8,859 nt of DNA from Bacteroidota bacterium (GCA_030611395.1 JAUWPX010000037.1:1-8859); one strand, 5' to 3'; positions 1 to 6,749 are shown, numbered from the stretch's first letter. Notes: a model not told the origin generated them from the sequence alone. Numbers and translations are program-made.

Positions 1-58
1 TTTAAAATAATTTAATTTTACAGGCGTTTCAATATATGAATAAACAACAGAATTAATT

Positions 59-1576
59 GTGAAACGGATACACAGATTTGTATTATTTTCTTATTTCGGG
101 CCACTGGTAATGACATTTTTCATTGTCCTGTTTATCCTTATCATGCAATTCCTGTGGAAGTATATTGATGATCTGGTTGGAAAAGGTCTTGATATAGTTA
201 CTTTAGGTGAACTGTTGTTTTACTTCACTATAAGTTTCATGCCAATGGCTTTACCATTAGCCATATTACTTGCTGCCCTTATGACATTCGGGAATATGGG
301 AGAAAACCTTGAGCTAACAGCATTAAAATCGGCCGGCATTTCGTTACAGAGGATCATGTTACCATTAATTTTATTTATAATCCTGATTAGTATTGGAGCA
401 TTCTTTTTTTCAAACAATGTTTTGCCCCATTCAAACCTTAAATCCAGGTCATTATTGCATGACATCCAAAAACAAAGGCCCGAATTAAATATTCAACCCG
501 GATCATTCTATAATGGAATCAATGGTTTCAGTATTAAGATAGCCGAAAAGGATCCGGGAACGAATCTTATGCATAAGATATTAATTTATGATCATAGAGA
601 CAAAATAGGTAATGTTTCAGTCACATATGCAGATTCAGGATATATGAGTATTACCCCAAATGAGTTAAACCTGATTTTCAACCTCTATAATGGTCATTCT
701 TATACTGAATTGCAACAGGATAATAGAAATAAGAATCAAAAGAAATATAAAACCTACCCTCACCGAAGAGACCGGTTCAGTGAAGAAACCGTAATTTTCG
801 ACCTTACAGGTTTCGGCCTGAACCGTTCAAACGAGGACTTGTTTAAAAGCCATTATTCAATGCTAAACCTTGATGGTCTGGAACATTATCGTGATTCATT
901 TACAATTATTCTGAATGATAGAAAAGAGGTATTTACAAAAACCATGATGAATGCGAATCTGTTTAAATTTCCAAACTTTGACAGAAAAAGACGAGAAAAA
1001 GAAAATATCAAAATTGATAGTACTAAAAAATTCAGACCCAGGGAAATTCTTGATGAACTTATTAATGAAAAACAGGAACACACTATTGAACTGGCTATAG
1101 CACATGCAAAATCTGCTAAAAAGAATGTGACTGATTCACAAAGATCTATCGTATGGCGGGCAAAAACAATTAAAAGGTACGAGATCGAATGGCAAAGAAA
1201 ATTCACTCTCTCTTTTGCCTGTTTCATATTCTTCTTCATTGGCGCCCCACTTGGAGCCATAATAAGAAAAGGAGGTTTGGGTACCCCTGTAGTGGTGTCA
1301 GTACTCTTTTTTGTTGTTTATTATGTGATAACTCTTATGGGTGAAAAATTTGCCAGGGAAATGATAGTTACACCTTTTGAAGGAATGTGGGCTTCTTCAT
1401 TTATTTTACTGCCTCTCGGTATCTTCCTTACTTATAAAGCTACAACCGATTCAGTAATTATGAATACCGAAACTTATACAGAAATACCAAAACGGATAAT
1501 TCAATCGATTAAAAATATCATGATCAATAATATCCCGGGAGACAGGGTCAATGAAAATCCTTCAACTGACAAATAA
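59..1576 (+). CDS. LptF/LptG (YjgP/YjgQ) family permease
   Basis: Inner-membrane subunit of the family that, with LptB and LptC, extracts lipopolysaccharide and passes it to the periplasmic Lpt bridge. The 505-residue product has the family layout: three N-terminal membrane segments (about 8-33, 50-76, 98-120), a large periplasmic region, then three C-terminal segments (about 381-400, 408-428, 443-460). Recognisable stretches are MPMALPLAILLAALMTFGN (61-79) and the turn GAPLGAIIRKGG (395-406), typical of Bacteroidota members. E. coli LptF and LptG are about 360 residues; the extra length here is in the middle, including a charged helix-prone stretch at about 306-380. The start is GTG at 59; the only ATG upstream (36) is out of frame and stops at 56. 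The gene overlaps the next by 26 bp. Whether it is functionally LptF or LptG cannot be decided, and its partner is not in this window. The family call is firm. Confidence 0.93.
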   Translation: MKRIHRFVLFSYFGPLVMTFFIVLFILIMQFLWKYIDDLVGKGLDIVTLGELLFYFTISFMPMALPLAILLAALMTFGNMGENLELTALKSAGISLQRIMLPLILFIILISIGAFFFSNNVLPHSNLKSRSLLHDIQKQRPELNIQPGSFYNGINGFSIKIAEKDPGTNLMHKILIYDHRDKIGNVSVTYADSGYMSITPNELNLIFNLYNGHSYTELQQDNRNKNQKKYKTYPHRRDRFSEETVIFDLTGFGLNRSNEDLFKSHYSMLNLDGLEHYRDSFTIILNDRKEVFTKTMMNANLFKFPNFDRKRREKENIKIDSTKKFRPREILDELINEKQEHTIELAIAHAKSAKKNVTDSQRSIVWRAKTIKRYEIEWQRKFTLSFACFIFFFIGAPLGAIIRKGGLGTPVVVSVLFFVVYYVITLMGEKFAREMIVTPFEGMWASSFILLPLGIFLTYKATTDSVIMNTETYTEIPKRIIQSIKNIMINNIPGDRVNENPSTDK

Positions 1577-2759
1577 ACTTCCTTTCCCACCAAAAGATGG
1601 TGGAGCTTTGGCTACCCTGAATATGACTGAAGGGTTTCTTCATCATGGGCACGAGGTAACTATGCTCGCGATGAACACTTCCAAACATTTTTATGATCCC
1701 GGACAAATTGAATCAAAAATCAGGAAAAATATTACTCTTATAACTATACCGGTAAATACTGATGTTTCCCTGTTTGCTGCTCTGAAAAACCTGCTGATCT
1801 CTTCAATCCCTTACAATATTGAACGGTTTAGAACGAAAGATTACGAACAGGCGTTAGTGAAACTGCTTACTAAAAACAAATATGATATTATCCAGCTTGA
1901 AGGGTTATCACTAGTTTCTTATATACCGGCTATTAGAAAATTCTCAAAGTCAAATATAATACTCAGGGCTCATAATGTGGAACACCGGTTATGGGATAGC
2001 ATTTCTTCCGGCAGGAAACCAGGAATTAAAAAACTCTATTTCAAAATTCTGTCCGGCCGCCTTAAGCGATTTGAGACGGAATGTCTTAATAAAATAGATG
2101 CCCTGATTCCAATTACTGCAAAAGATAAAACTGTTTTCCTGAAAATGGGAAACAAGAAACCTCTGTTTGTTGCTCCTGCCGGTATAACTCCTGAAAAATC
2201 CCGGGATATAACAAATGATAATATCATCTTTCCGTCCATATTTTTCATAGGAGCTCTCGACTGGATACCAAACCAGGATGGATTATTATGGTTTATTGAA
2301 AATGTCTGGCCGGATATTGTAACAAAACACCCGGAAATGAAGTTTTATATTGCAGGTCGTAATGCCCCGGGATCTTTCTGCAAAAAGCTCGGGAAACAGG
2401 GAATTGTTTTCGAAGGCGAAGTAAAAAATGCTGATACATTTACTGAAGATAAAGCTATAATGGTAGTACCACTTTTTTCAGGTAGTGGTATAAGGGTTAA
2501 GATACTTCAAAGCATGTCACATGGGAAAGTAGTCATTTCTACTCCATTAGGCGCAGAATGCATTGAAGCTGAACACGGTAAGCATATTTTTTATGCAAAA
2601 TCACCTGAGGAATTTATAGAAAATATAGATTATATTATTGGAAACAAATCTCTGTTTGAAAAGATCGGAAAATCTGCAAGAACCTTTGTTTATAAAAATT
2701 TTAATAATTTAGCTATCACCAAAGAGCTGTTATCATTTTATAATTCATTGCAAGTATGA
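1551..2759 (+). CDS. GT4-type glycosyltransferase (GT-B fold)
   Basis: Predicted retaining glycosyltransferase that would move a sugar from a nucleotide-sugar donor to a surface-glycan acceptor at the cytoplasmic side of the membrane; donor and acceptor are unknown. The 402-residue protein starts with a typical N-terminal Rossmann strand and glycine-rich loop (MKILQLTNKLPFPPKDGG, 1-18) and has the RAHNVEHRLW block (139-148). The C-terminal half has FIGALDWIPNQDG (232-244) and the donor-site region PLFSGSGIRVKIL (307-319), followed by STPLGAECIE (330-339). There is no signal peptide or convincing membrane segment. In this subfamily the residue after KIL is normally the conserved Glu of the donor site; here it is Gln320 (codon CAA), so activity may be altered. 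The start lies inside lptF/G and gives the expected N-terminus; the stop overlaps the next start in an ATGA junction, suggesting translational coupling. Confidence 0.9.
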   Translation: MKILQLTNKLPFPPKDGGALATLNMTEGFLHHGHEVTMLAMNTSKHFYDPGQIESKIRKNITLITIPVNTDVSLFAALKNLLISSIPYNIERFRTKDYEQALVKLLTKNKYDIIQLEGLSLVSYIPAIRKFSKSNIILRAHNVEHRLWDSISSGRKPGIKKLYFKILSGRLKRFETECLNKIDALIPITAKDKTVFLKMGNKKPLFVAPAGITPEKSRDITNDNIIFPSIFFIGALDWIPNQDGLLWFIENVWPDIVTKHPEMKFYIAGRNAPGSFCKKLGKQGIVFEGEVKNADTFTEDKAIMVVPLFSGSGIRVKILQSMSHGKVVISTPLGAECIEAEHGKHIFYAKSPEEFIENIDYIIGNKSLFEKIGKSARTFVYKNFNNLAITKELLSFYNSLQV

Positions 2760-3925
2760 TCTGGATCATAATTTTCTGGACCTCAATTTTTCTACTTCTG
2801 TACGCCTACATTATATACCCTGCCTTACTCAGGATTCTTGCATGCAGAAAACAATCTAACCGGATTGTCTATTCTAAAAACGAAGATATGCCTGATATTT
2901 CAGTAATTATGTCTGTTTATAACGAAGAAAAAGTATTGGAAAACAAGATCAATTCAATATATAACACATCCTTTCCCAAAGGAAAAATGGAAGTATTAAT
3001 TGGCTCGGATGGTTCAAATGACCGAACAGTGGAAATTTTGGGTATAATGAAGAAAAAACTAACAAATTTCTCATTTTACCATTCAAATATCAGGAAAGGT
3101 AAACCTAATGTATTAAACGATCTTGTATCAAAAGCAAAAGGGGATATCCTGATTCTCACTGACGCCAATGTTTTATTAAATGAATCAACAATAACCGGTC
3201 TTGTCAAGCATTTCAAAAACCCTGAGATTGGACTGGTAGATTCAAGAATGGTAAATACGGGCATAAAAAAGAATGGCATTTCAAGACAGGAATCTGCATA
3301 CATTTCTATGGAAGCGAATCTGAAACATCGTGAGGGTTTGATATGGGGAACAATGATGGGACCGTTTGGAGGATGTTATGCTATGAGGAAGAATTTATTT
3401 ATACCTGTTCCTGAAAACTTCCTGGTTGATGATTTTTTCCTTAATCTTAATGTACTGAAAAACCGTAAAAAATCTATTAACGATATGAAGGTTACGGTAT
3501 CTGAAGATGTTTCAGATATATTATCAGAAGAATTCAGACGGAAAAAAAGAATTGCTGCCGGTAGTTTTCAAAACCTTTCACACTATGCCGGCTTATTATG
3601 GCCTCCATATACAAGTTTATCATTCAGTTTTTTCTCTCATAAAATACTTAGATGGTTCGGTCCCCTGTTTCTTATTTTGATAATTATTTCAAATACTTTT
3701 ATTTTTATGAGAAATGAAGTTTATATCTACTCCATGTACCTTGAGGGAATCTTAATTACTTTTACAATCATTGATCTAATTGTCAATAGATTCAACAAAC
3801 ACATTATTTTTTTCCGTTATGTGACACATTTTTTTTCAATGAATTTAGCATTATCTTTGGGTCTGATTTTTTTCTTAAAAGGGATAAAAACAAATGTCTG
3901 GGAACCAACAAAAAGAAATCAATAA
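2756..3925 (+). CDS. Membrane-anchored GT2 glycosyltransferase
   Basis: Predicted inverting family-2 glycosyltransferase acting on the cytoplasmic face of the inner membrane, probably in synthesis of an exopolysaccharide or other surface glycan; the substrate is not readable. The 389-residue protein has an N-terminal membrane helix (about 3-22), then a GT-A domain: PDISVIMSVYNEE (46-58), SDGSNDRT (84-91) for nucleotide binding, and TDAN (135-138) at the metal-binding DXD place. GPFGGCYAMRK (202-212) and VDD (224-226) mark the acceptor/catalytic-base region. R262-KK-R265-I resembles the Q/RxxRW motif of processive enzymes but lacks the Trp. Three hydrophobic segments close the protein (about 299-317, 322-345, 350-375), followed by WEPTKR near the end. 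This layout is close to cellulose/hyaluronan synthase-like GT2 proteins. It follows the GT4 gene with a 4-bp overlap and overlaps fmt by 32 bp. Confidence 0.9.
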   Translation: MIWIIIFWTSIFLLLYAYIIYPALLRILACRKQSNRIVYSKNEDMPDISVIMSVYNEEKVLENKINSIYNTSFPKGKMEVLIGSDGSNDRTVEILGIMKKKLTNFSFYHSNIRKGKPNVLNDLVSKAKGDILILTDANVLLNESTITGLVKHFKNPEIGLVDSRMVNTGIKKNGISRQESAYISMEANLKHREGLIWGTMMGPFGGCYAMRKNLFIPVPENFLVDDFFLNLNVLKNRKKSINDMKVTVSEDVSDILSEEFRRKKRIAAGSFQNLSHYAGLLWPPYTSLSFSFFSHKILRWFGPLFLILIIISNTFIFMRNEVYIYSMYLEGILITFTIIDLIVNRFNKHIIFFRYVTHFFSMNLALSLGLIFFLKGIKTNVWEPTKRNQ

Positions 3926-4925
3926 ATCCGGTATAGGAGATATCAGGAAAACACGGATCGTCTTTATGGGCACCCCGGAATTTGCAATAGCCAGTTTAGA
4001 AACGTTGTTAATTAACAAGTTTAATGTTGCCGGAGTTGTAACTGCTCCGGACAGACAATCTGGCAGGGGTTTAAAACTTCAACAATCCGCAGTAAAGAAA
4101 TTCGCAATAAAATCTTCTCTCCCTGTTCTCCAGCCAACTAATCTCAAAGACCGGGAATTTATTAATGATCTAAAAAAAATAAAACCTGATCTTCTGGTTG
4201 TTGTTGCTTTCCGCAAATTGCCCGATGAAGTATGGAAGCTTCCTCCACTGGGAACAATCAATTTACATGCATCCCTTCTGCCACAGTACCGTGGTGCAGC
4301 TCCAATTAACTGGGTATTGATCAATGGCGAGAAAACTACCGGGGTTACAACATTTTTTATTGATGACAAAATTGATACCGGCAAAATTATTTATCAGGAT
4401 AAGGTTGGAATAACCCCTGGAGAAAATGCCGGCACCCTGCATGATAAATTAATGAGCAAAGGAGCAGAATTGGTTAATAAAACTGTAAAAAGTATACTTG
4501 AAGGAGTCACTCCCCAAAAAGATCAATCGACATTAACCAAAACACTAACAGAGCTTAAAAAAGCTCCTAAACTGAGAAATGAAAACTGTGAGATCCCCTG
4601 GAAAAAATCAGCAGTTGAGATATACAATTTTATCAGGGGACTATCCCCCTACCCTGGCGCATGGACAAGAATTAAAAATCTGAAAGGCAAAACAAGTATT
4701 TTGAAAATTTTTGAGACAGAGGCTATCCTTGAAAAACATGAAAATAAGCAGGGAACAATATTATCTGATAATCAATCTTATCTGAAAGTAGCTACTAATA
4801 GTGGCTTTGTAAAACTTCTTTCCGTCCAGCTTCCGGGAAAAAAACAAATGCAAATAATTCCATTCCTTCGGGGTTTCGATACAAATGGTTTGACATTTGA
4901 GGTTAAGAATCAAAATCTATTTTAA
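3894..4925 (+). CDS. fmt: Methionyl-tRNA formyltransferase
   Basis: Transfers a formyl group from 10-formyltetrahydrofolate to Met-tRNA(fMet), making the initiator tRNA for bacterial translation. The N-terminal catalytic domain begins at RIVFMGTPEF (21-30). It carries APDRQSGRGLKL (51-62), VVVAFRKLP (102-110) and the signature INLHASLLPQYRGAAPI (122-138). By alignment in mind with E. coli Fmt, the catalytic triad is Asn123, His125 and Asp161 (in IDTGK). The C-terminal tRNA-binding domain follows, with IRGLSPYPGAW (247-257), QLPGKKQM (312-319) and FLRGF (324-328). At 343 residues it is slightly long because of about 20 residues ahead of the usual N-terminus. No ATG, GTG or TTG lies between 3894 and the RIVFMG block, so this start is the only standard one that keeps the complete domain. 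It overlaps the GT2 gene by 32 bp and the convergent hydrolase by 23 bp. Confidence 0.96.
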   Translation: MSGNQQKEINKSGIGDIRKTRIVFMGTPEFAIASLETLLINKFNVAGVVTAPDRQSGRGLKLQQSAVKKFAIKSSLPVLQPTNLKDREFINDLKKIKPDLLVVVAFRKLPDEVWKLPPLGTINLHASLLPQYRGAAPINWVLINGEKTTGVTTFFIDDKIDTGKIIYQDKVGITPGENAGTLHDKLMSKGAELVNKTVKSILEGVTPQKDQSTLTKTLTELKKAPKLRNENCEIPWKKSAVEIYNFIRGLSPYPGAWTRIKNLKGKTSILKIFETEAILEKHENKQGTILSDNQSYLKVATNSGFVKLLSVQLPGKKQMQIIPFLRGFDTNGLTFEVKNQNLF

Positions 4926-5964
4926 AGGTTTTCTCTGTCCCGGTCTTTTCTTCTTCAGGCCGGGTTTTACGTAACCATAACTGGTTCCCCGGCACCGGTT
5001 TTTCCCCGGTTTTCATGCGGTTCAGTTTGTATAATTGATCAATTTTAATTCCATATTTCTGCGAGATACTATGCATTGTTTCTCCTTTCTCAATAATATG
5101 AATATTTTTATCCACAGCAGCTTTATTTCGCTTAGGCTGTATATACAAAATCATACCTGCCTTTAACCGGAAGTCCTCCGGAAGATCGTTATACTTAAAA
5201 AGTTCCCAATGCATCATTCCAAATTCTTTTTCCAGACTTCTATATGTATCACCCTCAGAAACAATAATATAATCTATCCGGTTTCGCTCTGAAATCCTGT
5301 TTCCCGGAGTATTTGTTTCTTTATTGCCCGAAGTTGGTTTAACTAAAAATTCATCTTCCTTCACCGGGGTTTTGTCTTTTACCGCTCTTTTTGCTCTTTT
5401 CAAATTATCATATTGATACAATCCGTTTTCTTCAATAATTTTTATTAGCAGTTTATCATATTGATTATCTGTGGCATAGCCAGCTTTCTTTAATCCTCTT
5501 GCCCAACCCTTGTAATTTTCCGGATCCAGACTAAACAATGAAGCATAGCGATTGCTGTTTCTTAAAAAGTCAGAATGATCTTTAAAAGATTCTATTGCAT
5601 TATCATATTTCCTGAAACATTCTTTTCTCCTGTCATCATCATGATAAATTTTTCTCCCTTTCCAGTTATCGTGACATTTTATTCCAAAATGGTTATTCGC
5701 CTTCTTTGCCAGTCGGCTGGTTCCATTATCTGATTCAAGTATTCCCTGGGCAAGAGTAATACTGGCGGGAACTCCCGACCTTTTCATTTCGCTAACAGCC
5801 AGCTTATTATACTTTTTAATATATTGTTTTCTCACTTCAGGTATGTTTCCACCCGGGGATTCAGTTACCCTAATAGTTCTACATGAAAACAGTGTAAAAA
5901 TGAATATAACCGGAATAAAGATTCCTTTTATAACAGACCTCTCAAAAGCTAAAAAACTATACAT
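4903..5964 (-). CDS. Lipoprotein glucosaminidase (GH73) with two LysM
   Basis: Predicted peptidoglycan hydrolase cutting the glycan strand at N-acetylglucosamine, for wall remodelling or daughter-cell separation. The 353-residue product starts with a hydrophobic signal (about 11-27) ending in LFSC, with the lipid-carrying Cys at 28. The lipobox is loose (Phe at -2). No acidic surface-export cluster follows the Cys, so a periplasm-facing anchor is inferred. A FlgJ-like glucosaminidase domain spans about 48-185: ASITLAQGILESDNG (67-81) with likely catalytic Glu77, NNHFGIKC (90-97), FRKYDNAIESFKDHSDFLR (117-135) and GYATDNQYDKLL (162-173). A charged linker (about 187-228) leads to two LysM peptidoglycan-binding repeats at about 231-276 (IIVSEGDTYRSLEKEF) and 287-332 (HIIEKGETMHSISQKYGI). 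The start at 5964 gives a complete signal peptide. It is convergent with fmt and divergent from cdd. Confidence 0.92.
   Translation of the reverse strand: MYSFLAFERSVIKGIFIPVIFIFTLFSCRTIRVTESPGGNIPEVRKQYIKKYNKLAVSEMKRSGVPASITLAQGILESDNGTSRLAKKANNHFGIKCHDNWKGRKIYHDDDRRKECFRKYDNAIESFKDHSDFLRNSNRYASLFSLDPENYKGWARGLKKAGYATDNQYDKLLIKIIEENGLYQYDNLKRAKRAVKDKTPVKEDEFLVKPTSGNKETNTPGNRISERNRIDYIIVSEGDTYRSLEKEFGMMHWELFKYNDLPEDFRLKAGMILYIQPKRNKAAVDKNIHIIEKGETMHSISQKYGIKIDQLYKLNRMKTGEKPVPGNQLWLRKTRPEEEKTGTEKTFKIDFDS
4939..4968 (+). terminator. Candidate terminator of the lptF/G-fmt operon
   Basis: Fourteen bases past the fmt stop, CCCGGTC (4939-4945) can pair with GGCCGGG (4958-4964), seven pairs including one G-U, around a 12-nt loop, followed by TTTT (4965-4968). 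Read on the plus strand this has the form of a weak intrinsic terminator. It lies inside the last codons of the convergent hydrolase gene; on the minus strand no T tract follows, so it would act only on plus-strand transcripts. The short T run keeps confidence modest. Confidence 0.4.
4979..5003 (+). terminator. Possible second, weaker terminator hairpin
   Basis: AACTGGT (4979-4985) and ACCGGTT (4994-5000) can form a 7-bp stem (one G-U) around an 8-nt loop, with the T run continuing to 5003. It follows the hairpin at 4939-4968 and could back it up for plus-strand readthrough from fmt. It is also coding sequence of the convergent hydrolase (PVPGNQLW region), so chance is a real alternative. Confidence 0.22.
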
Positions 5965-5997
5965 AGAAGGATTGTTTCACAAACAATAACACAACTT

Positions 5998-6005
5998 CAA
6001 AACTA
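5998..6005 (-). promoter_or_regulatory. -7-like box for the glucosaminidase gene
   Basis: Read on the minus strand the bases are TAGTTTTG, matching the Bacteroidota -7 consensus TAnnTTTG, 33 bp before the hydrolase start. No TTG is seen at the expected -33 distance. In AT-rich DNA such an 8-mer is weak evidence; its position in a 71-bp divergent gap is the main support. Confidence 0.3.
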
Positions 6006-6010
6006 AATTG

Positions 6011-6018
6011 TAAATTTG
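6011..6018 (+). promoter_or_regulatory. -7-like box for cdd
   Basis: TAAATTTG matches the Bacteroidota -7 consensus TAnnTTTG and ends 17 bp before the cdd ATG, implying a leader of roughly 10 nt. A -33 TTG is not found at the usual 19-21 bp spacing. It sits only 5 bp from the oppositely directed box at 5998-6005. Confidence 0.35.
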
Positions 6019-6035
6019 AACTAAAATATTTTATA

Positions 6036-6521
6036 ATGAAAATAAAAGAGATAAAAACTGTAATTAAAGAATACAACGACAAATCTGAACTTTCAGCAGA
6101 AGATATTAATCTAATAAACATTGCCAGAGAAGCTTCAAAAAAAGCATATGCACCCTATTCCGGTTTTAAGGTAGGTGCAGCTCTTCTTCTTGAAAATGGT
6201 GAAATAATTGAAGGTAACAACCAGGAAAATGTTTCATATCCTGCCGGTTTGTGTGCTGAAAGAGTAGCAATATTCTACGCCGGGGCTAAATATCCTGATG
6301 TCCCGGCACAAGCTATTGCTATTACAGCTTTTAAAGACCAGGATTTTATTGATGAACCGGTAACACCCTGTGGTTCATGCCGGCAAACACTTTTCGAACA
6401 TGAATCAAGATTTAATTCTTCTATCCGTTTGATACTGGCCGGGAAGAAAAAAATCAGAATAGTAGATAAAATCAGTGATCTTCTGCCACTGGTATTTGAT
6501 AAAACATATCTGGAAAGATAG
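6036..6521 (+). CDS. cdd: Cytidine deaminase
   Basis: Zinc enzyme of pyrimidine salvage that deaminates cytidine and deoxycytidine to uridine and deoxyuridine in the cytoplasm. The 161-residue product has the single-domain layout of homotetrameric cytidine deaminases (usually about 130-160 residues). APYSGFKVGAALL (39-51) leads into the substrate-binding NQE (62-64). Next comes the catalytic AGLCAERVAI (70-79), with zinc ligand Cys73 and proton-shuttling Glu75. PCGSCRQ (111-117) supplies zinc ligands Cys112 and Cys115. All expected catalytic residues are present. The first 25-30 residues form a charged N-terminal extension ahead of the core. The ATG at 6036 fits the -7-like box at 6011-6018. 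It is divergent from the hydrolase gene and is probably transcribed alone. A GC-rich tandem repeat begins three bases past its stop, and I see no clear intrinsic terminator. Confidence 0.96.
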   Translation: MKIKEIKTVIKEYNDKSELSAEDINLINIAREASKKAYAPYSGFKVGAALLLENGEIIEGNNQENVSYPAGLCAERVAIFYAGAKYPDVPAQAIAITAFKDQDFIDEPVTPCGSCRQTLFEHESRFNSSIRLILAGKKKIRIVDKISDLLPLVFDKTYLER

Positions 6522-6523
6522 TT

Positions 6524-6572
6524 CCGGGTGCCGGGTGCTGGGGTCTGTGGACTGCCGACTGCGGACTGATTA
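6524..6572. repeat. Degenerate heptamer tandem repeat
   Basis: Seven consecutive 7-bp units run without a break: CCGGGTG, CCGGGTG, CTGGGGT, CTGTGGA, CTGCCGA, CTGCGGA, CTGATTA. The first two are identical, and the later ones keep a leading CTG while drifting. The tract is GC-rich in an AT-rich gap and starts three bases after the cdd stop. I recall similar CCGGGTG/CTGCGGA-type tracts between genes in other Bacteroidota, but that is memory, not a search. Its role is unknown. Confidence 0.75.
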
Positions 6573-6670
6573 GTTGCAAAAAATCAAATCCTCAACATTT
6601 TGTGTTCTCCTCTGCCTTTTTGTCATCAAAACGAAGAATATCCTATTTGGGATAAACCCAGGTGACAAGA

Positions 6671-6699
6671 TTGACGAAAATATGTCAGAGTTTTATTAT
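6671..6699 (+). promoter_or_regulatory. Candidate dnaK promoter
   Basis: TTGACG (6671-6676), a 17-bp spacer and TATTAT (6694-6699) give a close match to the general sigma-70 pattern. In Bacteroidota terms, a TTG lies 20 bp before TATTATGG, a partial fit to TAnnTTTG. Transcription would begin near 6705, leaving a leader of about 65-70 nt before the dnaK ATG. No CIRCE (HrcA) operator is seen. Confidence 0.42.
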
Positions 6700-6719
6700 G
6701 GCACAATGATTGAACAATG

Positions 6720-6749
6720 TTGACGAACAAATAGATAATTAAATATTCT
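6720..6749 (+). promoter_or_regulatory. Second TTGACGAA element before dnaK
   Basis: TTGACGAA (6720-6727) repeats the octamer at 6671-6678 exactly, 49 bp downstream, and TATTCT (6744-6749) follows at 18 bp. It may be a second, more proximal promoter or a repeated regulator site. The downstream half is a poor -10/-7 match. Confidence 0.25.

Noticed and set aside
36..56. Short ATG-started frame before the permease gene
   Set aside because: It is only six codons before a stop, out of frame with the permease, and has no supporting signal.
1..58. Tail of an upstream gene
   Set aside because: All three plus-strand frames meet a stop within the first 15 bases, so at most a few codons could be present and no family can be read.
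886..1260. Long minus-strand open frame inside the permease gene
   Set aside because: It is a shadow of the clearly coding plus strand: it lacks family motifs and its composition mirrors the opposite codons.
4882..4899. Perfect 6-bp inverted repeat CAAATG/CATTTG just past the hydrolase stop
   Set aside because: It could be a minus-strand terminator stem, but it is AT-rich, short, and lacks a T tract directly after it on the minus strand.
6570..6626. Eighteen-residue minus-strand ORF in the cdd-dnaK gap
   Set aside because: It is too short, shows no promoter, and its stop falls in the tandem repeat; expected by chance.
6645..6663. Hairpin ATTTGGG / CCCAGGT as a cdd terminator
   Set aside because: The stem needs two G-U pairs and no T run follows, so it is not supported as a terminator; it is mentioned only as part of the dnaK upstream region.
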